64,000 bases of DNA, from contig CAVRXM010000003.1 of the NCBI GenBank assembly GCA_963725085.1, forward strand, positions 466,202-530,201, read 5' to 3'. The notes under the pieces are model-generated. The model worked only from the letters and a program-made list of their open reading frames with translations. It did not search any database and was not told the origin of the DNA. Positions within the stretch are counted from its first letter, which is position 1. Each line of letters starts with the position of its first letter. The position numbers and the translations under genes were made by a program. The stretch is from VRUE01 sp963725085 (GTDB lineage: Bacteria; Actinomycetota; Thermoleophilia; Solirubrobacterales; 70-9). Positions 59,402 to 64,000 of this stretch are shown in pieces.

Positions 59402-59433
59402 CACAAAACCCCCGCCGTAGCAGGGGCTTCGTG
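59402..59433 (-). terminator. Terminator of the tRNA-Met remnant
   Basis: CCCCCGC / GCAGGGG hairpin with a CGTA loop; on the minus strand it ends GGGGGTTTT, so it terminates the leftward tRNA remnant at 59436. Confidence 0.6.
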
Positions 59434-59435
59434 AA

Positions 59436-59525
59436 TAGCGGGGGCGGGATTCAAACCCGCGACCCTCGGGTTATGAGATACCTCCTGAGAACCTAGGTCG
59501 GGAGCCCTGCGGCTTGCCAGGCGGG
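59436..59525 (-). pseudogene. tRNA-Met(CAT) 3'-half remnant
   Basis: AATAGCGGGGGCGGGATTCA, AACCCGCGACCCTCGGGTTA and TGAGATACC; minus strand: CTCATAA loop, CCCGAGGGTC, T arm and CCCCGCTA acceptor end. The scar at its right is short and worn. Confidence 0.75.
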
Positions 59526-59689
59526 CGGCGGCGGCGCCCCCTAGCGGTTGCGGGTCCTCGGGCTTCCGGTCAACGTCCGCTCCGACAGCGTCCCGCCCTT
59601 GGCGCCACGAGAGGAGACTTGCTGCGAGCACGGTGGTTCGGGAGCGGGATCAGTTGAACGCCGGCCTCCTAAGGGCCGTACTCGTTTTC

Positions 59690-60262
59690 ATGTGGACCTC
59701 GAGCAACGCAAGCGCAAGAGAGGTCGCGGGTCGCAGTCCTGGGGGAGCGAGCTCGAGTCCCCACATCGTCGAGCTGGCGGATGGGGCCAGGGCACTGATT
59801 CGACCGATCCAACCGTGGGATCGCGAACGACTGAACGAGGGATTCGAGAGCGCCAGCCAGAGGTCGATCTTCCTGCGCTTCCTGACTCCCAAGCCGCGGC
59901 TCTCGAGCAGAGAGCTCGACTATCTGACCGACGTTGACCATGTCCGCCATGAGGCGCTGATCGCAGTCGCCCCCGAAACTGGCCAAAGCTTTGGCACAGC
60001 CAGATTCATCCGCAGCGACGACCACCCTGAGACGGCGGAGTTCGCGATCGGCGTCGGCGATCAATGGATGCGAATCGGCCTGGGAGCGGCGCTGCTCAGT
60101 GCGCTCGTGCTCCGCGCTTGCGAAGTGGGCATCATCCGATTCACAGGCACGATCCATTCCGACAACATCGCGATCAGGCGCCTGTTAGAAAAGGTCATGG
60201 GGGTCTACGAGACCAAATCGGCGGGCATGGGTGCCGTGGAGGTCGCGGTCGATCTCCAGTGA
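59690..60262 (+). CDS. GNAT-family acetyltransferase
   Basis: 190 residues from the ATG at 59690 (an earlier in-frame GTG at 59633 is less likely). HIVELADGARALIRPIQPWD, RERLNEGFESASQRSIFLRF, then VAPETGQSFGTARFIRSDDH, AEFAIGVGDQWMRIGLGAAL (the acetyl-CoA V-x-x-x-x-x-G-x-G-x-A-like loop, here GLGAAL) and FTGTIHSDNIAIRRLLEKVM. The fold is a standard N-acetyltransferase; it resembles the acetyltransferase domain of acyl-CoA-ligase-type protein acetylases. Single gene. Confidence 0.85.
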   Translation: MWTSSNASAREVAGRSPGGASSSPHIVELADGARALIRPIQPWDRERLNEGFESASQRSIFLRFLTPKPRLSSRELDYLTDVDHVRHEALIAVAPETGQSFGTARFIRSDDHPETAEFAIGVGDQWMRIGLGAALLSALVLRACEVGIIRFTGTIHSDNIAIRRLLEKVMGVYETKSAGMGAVEVAVDLQ

Positions 60263-60284
60263 GAAGGCATTACCGCCAAACCCC

Positions 60285-60358
60285 GGACGGGTCGAATCCG
60301 GGGCCCGATTCGTCCCTCGCTACCGCCGGCGGATCGTCGAACGAGGTCGTCTTGCCAA
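60285..60358. repeat. Family-B repeat
   Basis: GGGTCGAATCCGGGGCCCGA, TTCGTCCCTCGCTACCGCCG, GCGGATCGTCGAACGAGGTC and TTGCCAATC. Several changes from the consensus. Confidence 0.65.
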
Positions 60359-60545
60359 TCGTCTTTAACCAGGGATGGTCTGTTCCCAGTCGCTCCAGCT
60401 GCCCCCTTGCGCCGAGCCAGAGAGATCCGGCCTCTCTCGATGCGACTGGACGAAGCGCAGGCACCCAAACGAGTCCGTAAGGGTCCCGCCGCGCCCCGTG
60501 ACGTCCCCAACGACGGCCCAGCTCGCAACCGGAGAGGATGAGTAG

Positions 60546-60800
60546 ATGCCCCAATCCCGTCGTCCAAAGAAACGCACCGAGCCCGTCGACTATGGCTGGG
60601 TGATTTCGTTCGGCTGCAAGCCCGCCGGCAAGCTCCGGCGCCTTAAGGTCGACACCGACCCAGCCGCCGACACGCGGCCAATCGAGGTCGATTGTGTCTG
60701 CGGTGAGGTCCATCGTGTGACCGTCTCCCCATACCGGCGTCGGCGCTCCGCCGACGAACCGTTCGACCTCGAGGTAGCCTCGCTTGACAAGCTGCGCTGA
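60546..60800 (+). CDS. Hypothetical small protein with one Cys pair
   Basis: 84 residues from ATG with GGAGAGGATG upstream. PQSRRPKKRTEPVDYGWVIS, FGCKPAGKLRRLKVDTDPAA, PIEVDCVCGEVHRVTVSPYR. CVCGEVH could join the first Cys in a zinc site. No family recognised; the base composition is typical for the genome. Confidence 0.55.
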   Translation: MPQSRRPKKRTEPVDYGWVISFGCKPAGKLRRLKVDTDPAADTRPIEVDCVCGEVHRVTVSPYRRRRSADEPFDLEVASLDKLR

Positions 60801-60939
60801 TGCCCGAGCCGAGGGCAACTTCTCTGGCCGGCTGAGCCCCCGGCGAAGCCTCTCACCCAAGCGGATTAACCCGGGCTCGAGCGGGTGGCCGCTAGCTGTC
60901 TCGTGCGGCGGGCGTGCAGTCCAAGATCGACCGGCAGAA

Positions 60940-61015
60940 GACCTGCAAATCGATAGGTCGAATCCGGGGCGGGATTCGAACCCGCGACCCTCGGGTTATG
61001 AGATGCTCGAGGAGG
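60940..61015 (-). pseudogene. tRNA-Met(CAT) 3'-half remnant
   Basis: TGCAAATCGATAGGTCGAAT, CCGGGGCGGGATTCGAACCC, GCGACCCTCGGGTTATGAGA: same left flank as 16470 and 26450, intact T arm and anticodon loop. Confidence 0.78.
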
Positions 61016-61094
61016 TGCCGTCCGGGAGTCTGCGGCTCTGCGAAGCGGTTTGAGGCGAACTCCAGTGCCGCGGTCAGCGTGAGAGAGAGCACCA

Positions 61095-62549
61095 CTAGCG
61101 CAGAAGTTCACGACCGGGCGCCGCGCCCAGGGCGCCAAGACCGGCGGTGGCGAGCTTCTCCGCGACGACCTTGCTTTGCTCGTCGAGGGGCCGCCCGCAG
61201 GAGCCAGGCTCGGCACCCTCGACGACCTTGGTTGAGCCGTCCCGGAGGCGAATCCGCATCCGGCTTGGAAAGGTCATTCGAAGCCTCGCGACGTCGATTT
61301 CATCGACCCCGCCAGCCGCAGCCCGACCGCTCAGCCGCGCCCGCAGCGAACTGCCTAGCCTGCGCCGCAGGCCAGGGTCGGCGGCGAAAGCCCGCAGCAG
61401 CGCCGGGCCCGGATTGCCCTCCTCCATGTTGAGGTCGCCGAGGCGTCGGCGGATCCGCAGGAGCTCGCGCAGGCCGATGTCATCCGCTGAGGCGCCCGCG
61501 TCGAGGGTCCCGAGCAGCGTCTGCGCGGTCAGCGCCGGATCGTGGCGCAGGCTCATCCGCGCCGCGAGCTCGCGGATCCTCGTCTCGTTCTCTGCGAGCC
61601 AGGTCCGCTCCAGCTCGGCCGGGGTCAGCCTGCCGGCAATCAGCGCGATCGCCGTGCTGAGCCGGGCTGAGAAGTTGACCCTGATCGGGGAGAGATCGGG
61701 GCCGGCGGACAGCGACTCCATCTCGCAGGTCAGCCATCCGGCGTCGATCTCCACCTCGGCGACCGCGGCCGCGTCGACTCCGGCCGCGCAGGCCGCCTCG
61801 CCGATCGACTGCAGGTAGGCACAACCCGGCAGGCGCTTGAAGGCGAGCGTGTCGGTGAGCCATACCTCCCCCAGACCGCGAAACATCGCCGGGCGCGGCG
61901 CGAAGGAGAGGTTGGCGAGGACGCCGCGGGGGTGCTCGATCACGTCCAGCGCGCCGCTCACCCCGTCGGCGGCGAGCAGCGCCGCCCGCGCTCCCGCGGC
62001 GGCCGGCTCGGCCGCCGTCAGCAGCTTGCTCTGCGGGCCCATGAACCCCGGCCACATCCCGTAGGGCGGCTGGTAGAGGGCGATCGCCAGCGCCTGCGCC
62101 GTGCGGCGCGCGTCCAGCCCCATCCCGACCGCTCCCGCTACCGCCGCCGAGGCACAGTGGATCGAGGCCCAGAACTGGCCGTTGTGGGGACCGAGGAAGA
62201 GCGCCGCCCCGAGCCGCCCGGCCACCTCGTTGGCGGCGACGCGGGCGAGCAGGACGCGCTCCGAGTCGTCCGAAAACGCGGCCGCGGCTGGCACCGCCGA
62301 ATGGCCGGTGTGGCCCATGAAGAGGTAGTCGTCCCAATCGTGGGCGATCGACGCGGCGGCCGACCTATAGACCTCGCCGACCGGCCCGTCAGGGGCTACC
62401 GCGGCAAACGGGGCGGCTTCCTGCTCACCGGCGGCCCTTGCCGCCGCGATGCTCAGCGCCTGCAGCTCGGCTCGCTCGCAGACGCCCGCGGACAGGTGGT
62501 CAATCTGGAGGCCCGCCGCCCAATCGCCGATCTGCTCACAGATCCACAC
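61095..62549 (-). CDS. MmgE/PrpD family dehydratase-like protein
   Basis: 484 residues. The MmgE/PrpD order is visible: AHDWDDYLFMGHTGHSAVPA near residue 90, LVARVAANEVAGRLGAALFL, then QFWASIHCASAAVAGAVGMG, AQALAIALYQPPYG and FKRLPGCAYLQSIGEAA (the usual K-x-xPxC-x segment). PrpD enzymes dehydrate 2-methylcitrate, MmgE acts in a similar cycle, and IDS-epimerase relatives share the fold. The usual early active-site motif is shifted, so the exact substrate is open. The last ~150 residues are helical and typical. No other methylcitrate genes are near. Confidence 0.82.
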   Translation of the reverse strand: MWICEQIGDWAAGLQIDHLSAGVCERAELQALSIAAARAAGEQEAAPFAAVAPDGPVGEVYRSAAASIAHDWDDYLFMGHTGHSAVPAAAAFSDDSERVLLARVAANEVAGRLGAALFLGPHNGQFWASIHCASAAVAGAVGMGLDARRTAQALAIALYQPPYGMWPGFMGPQSKLLTAAEPAAAGARAALLAADGVSGALDVIEHPRGVLANLSFAPRPAMFRGLGEVWLTDTLAFKRLPGCAYLQSIGEAACAAGVDAAAVAEVEIDAGWLTCEMESLSAGPDLSPIRVNFSARLSTAIALIAGRLTPAELERTWLAENETRIRELAARMSLRHDPALTAQTLLGTLDAGASADDIGLRELLRIRRRLGDLNMEEGNPGPALLRAFAADPGLRRRLGSSLRARLSGRAAAGGVDEIDVARLRMTFPSRMRIRLRDGSTKVVEGAEPGSCGRPLDEQSKVVAEKLATAGLGALGAAPGRELLR

Positions 62550-62692
62550 CCGCCGATGCTCTCACGCTCGGACGCAAGATGGAATCGACGATCCAGGCCC
62601 CCGCCTAGCGTCGCGATCAGGCGGGCCTAGAGGTCTGGGTTGGGAATTTGGCCGCGCCGTTCGAGCTACGCCGGCGGGGACTGTGCGCGGCC

Positions 62693-63331
62693 TCAGGTGT
62701 TCTCGGAGGAATAGCCGAAGCCCGACTCGTAGCCACACTTGCCACTCATCTCGAAGTTGAGCTCCCCGTCGACCACCTCCAGCTGATCGGCGATGATCTC
62801 CCTCCCCTGTTGGTAGTGCCCGGGGATGACGCAGGTCACTGTTTCGGGGACGGCTGCCGGCTCGCGGACCCGAACGGTGACCTGGCCGCCGGCGCGGAAC
62901 CAGCCTCGGCCTGGCGTGTGGTCGATCTCGATAGAGACTTGGCGGACCCCGTGGAGCCTGCTCTCCTTCCAGACCCAGGGAAACTGGACCTCGGGGGTTC
63001 CGCCGAGGCGGCCAAGAAAGATTCCCTCAAGCGCCTCACGCTGGTCGCGATTGGCCCGCTCATCGATGTAGAGGAAAAAGTCCCAGGGGGAACCCGACTC
63101 GTCGTCGTCGTACCGCAGGGCAAGCACGGTACGCAAACCGGAAAGATCCGTTTCGCCCGCCGTCCCATCCTCGATCTGCCAGGAGAGCGAGCCCAGGCAG
63201 ATGCCCTCCGTCGACCGCCCGCCCTTTCTGCCGCCAATCGTCCGGCAGGGACAGATCGCCTCGCAGTTGCACGCCTCCAAGTAGCTGCCCGAGATCTGCC
63301 ACGGGAGATATCTCGACGCGACCGGCGGCAT
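62693..63331 (-). CDS. DUF1326 family protein
   Basis: 212 residues. WQISGSYLEACNCEAICPCR with the CNC...CPC motif near the N-terminus, LSWQIEDGTAGETDLSGLRT, GIFLGRLGGTPEVQFPWVWK and a FSYENT-like C-terminal region are DUF1326 hallmarks. Function unknown; the CNC/CPC Cys may bind metal. A DUF1326 protein is often paired with a DUF2182 membrane protein, which I do not see nearby. Confidence 0.9.
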   Translation of the reverse strand: MPPVASRYLPWQISGSYLEACNCEAICPCRTIGGRKGGRSTEGICLGSLSWQIEDGTAGETDLSGLRTVLALRYDDDESGSPWDFFLYIDERANRDQREALEGIFLGRLGGTPEVQFPWVWKESRLHGVRQVSIEIDHTPGRGWFRAGGQVTVRVREPAAVPETVTCVIPGHYQQGREIIADQLEVVDGELNFEMSGKCGYESGFGYSSENT

Positions 63332-63397
63332 CCTACGTACCTTGACAGCTTGGAGCGCCCGAGATCCCCACGCCCGCGTCCAAGACGTCGCATTCAG

Positions 63398-63715
63398 TCA
63401 TGGCCTAGCAGTTCGCGCGCAACTTGGCTGACCTGGCGTGCACGAGCGCCGGACCGCGTCCCGCGCGTCGCGGTCCGGCGCGCGAGCAACCCCGACCGGC
63501 CGGGCCTGGGCGTCATCGAGGTCTGACCGGCGAGCGGGACCTTCAACGGCGGCACGCCCGAGGAGGCGGATCCAGGCGAGCGCCCAGAGCGTGCAGTCGG
63601 TCAACTCCTCGACCGTCGATCGGCTGGCATCCTCGACCAGCACCGCCCCGTCGAGACCCGCGCGTCCTGCCGCGATCGCCGTTCGACAATTCATCCCTTC
63701 CGGCGGCGGCGAGCA
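63398..63715. other. Intergenic or gene debris
   Basis: On the minus strand a possible fragment AIAAGRAGLDGAVLVEDASR, STVEELTDCTLWALAWIRLL looks protein-like but ends in Arg/Pro-rich sequence and matches no family I recognise. No repeat of the families above is present. Confidence 0.35.
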
Positions 63716-63717
63716 GA

Positions 63718-64000
63718 TCACGACCCAGGTCGGGCGCTCTCAACGCGCGTTTTTAGCTCGCCCGGGCGGGCGTTGACCAGCATCGCGCGGACCGCGGTCT
63801 CGACCGGACCGCGGATAAGCATTCCGATCACCCGTCCCGGATCGCCGTCCAGGGTGTACGTCGCCGCGTCCGCCCATCACCCAGATCCTCCAACGTCCAG
63901 GAGCCCTCGAACGACTTGAGGTCGCCCTTCTCCTGCGCCCAGGAAAGCCGCGTGGGTGGTCGTAGCTAAACCGAATCAGCGTCTTGACGTGCCTGACCTT
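63718..64000 (-). pseudogene. SRPBCC/polyketide-cyclase-like gene, partial and frameshifted
   Basis: Entering from the right edge: VRHVKTLIRFSYDHP, then after a frame change WAQEKGDLKSFEGSWTLEDL, then after another ATYTLDGDPGRVIGMLIRGP and VETAVRAMLVNARPGELK. The SFEGSWTLE and C-terminal helix (RGPVETAVRAMLVNARPGEL) fit the START/SRPBCC cyclase family that binds small hydrophobic ligands. Two frame changes in 280 bp and an incomplete 5' end. Confidence 0.65.

Noticed and set aside
60270..60860. Minus-strand frame of ~196 residues opposite the gene at 60546
   Set aside because: It is the antisense shadow of the 60546 gene plus a family-B repeat; no family features or ribosome site.

Overview
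The window is a high-GC actinobacterial chromosome segment, most likely from class Thermoleophilia (Solirubrobacterales or Gaiellales relatives). The main support is a secreted protein at 4304-5116 with the N-terminal layout typical of that class (an arginine-rich start, NVVGYVALFFALTG, then repeated GAVT/GSVTG units). Other support comes from a calcium-binding-repeat exoprotein, DUF1918, DUF2237, many GTG/TTG starts and GC-rich codons. There are no rRNA genes, no intact tRNA genes, no transposases and no CRISPR array.

Layout. 0-5 kb: an XRE regulator, a membrane zinc-ribbon protein overlapping a trypsin-like protease, and a Thermoleophilia-type surface protein. 5.46-8.88 kb: the first copy of a 3,422-bp segment (SDR, tRNA-Ser remnant, DUF2237, GFA, MetF-like) whose near-identical twin lies at 54.7-58.1 kb. 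9-16.4 kb: TetR plus a small secreted protein, a cupin, a beta-helix exoprotein, a ferric-reductase-like membrane protein joined in frame to a small secreted protein, and SixA. 16.6-29.5 kb: GST, an aminotransferase-amidohydrolase pair, exoproteins, a VOC protein, a frameshifted sulfatase, a lipoprotein, an MBL hydrolase and DUF1918. 30-33 kb: a translationally coupled three-gene methylamine-utilization-like (Mau) operon without the catalytic large subunit. 35.5-38 kb: a broken penicillin acylase. 38.5-44.4 kb: SDR, a hydrolase-adenylate cyclase fusion, cupin/MarR, and TetR with a SnoaL-methyltransferase fusion. 44.4-49.2 kb: a divergent sulfur/persulfide-type module (DUF4395, ArsM-like methyltransferase and ArsR-rhodanese, facing persulfide-dioxygenase-like MBL, MFS and OsmC). 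50.5-54 kb: a CCAEP-tail radical SAM protein, an ATP-grasp enzyme and a divergent NfuA-like protein. 58.1-58.8 kb: a phage scrap (terminase tail, HNH nuclease, small ORF) abutting the second duplicate. 59-64 kb: GNAT, MmgE/PrpD, DUF1326 and a partial SRPBCC gene.

The intergenic spaces have an unusual character. They are filled with dispersed repeats: at least eight 3' halves of a tRNA-Pro(GGG), four of a tRNA-Met(CAT) and two of a tRNA-Ser(CGA), several still carrying the tRNA terminator. There are also at least eleven copies of a hairpin repeat sharing its left edge with the tRNA-Met end (family B), at least eight copies or pieces of an inverted-repeat element (family D), and a 93-bp-period tandem repeat (family C). 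I read the tRNA halves as attachment-site scars of many integrated elements, now without integrases.

At least seven genes carry apparent frameshifts, several at G/C runs, so some pseudogene calls may reflect sequence error. The best candidates for undescribed biology are the Mau-like operon, whose light-chain homologue appears to keep only one of the two tryptophans needed for TTQ; the CCAEP radical SAM/ATP-grasp pair; and the tRNA-end-linked repeat families.
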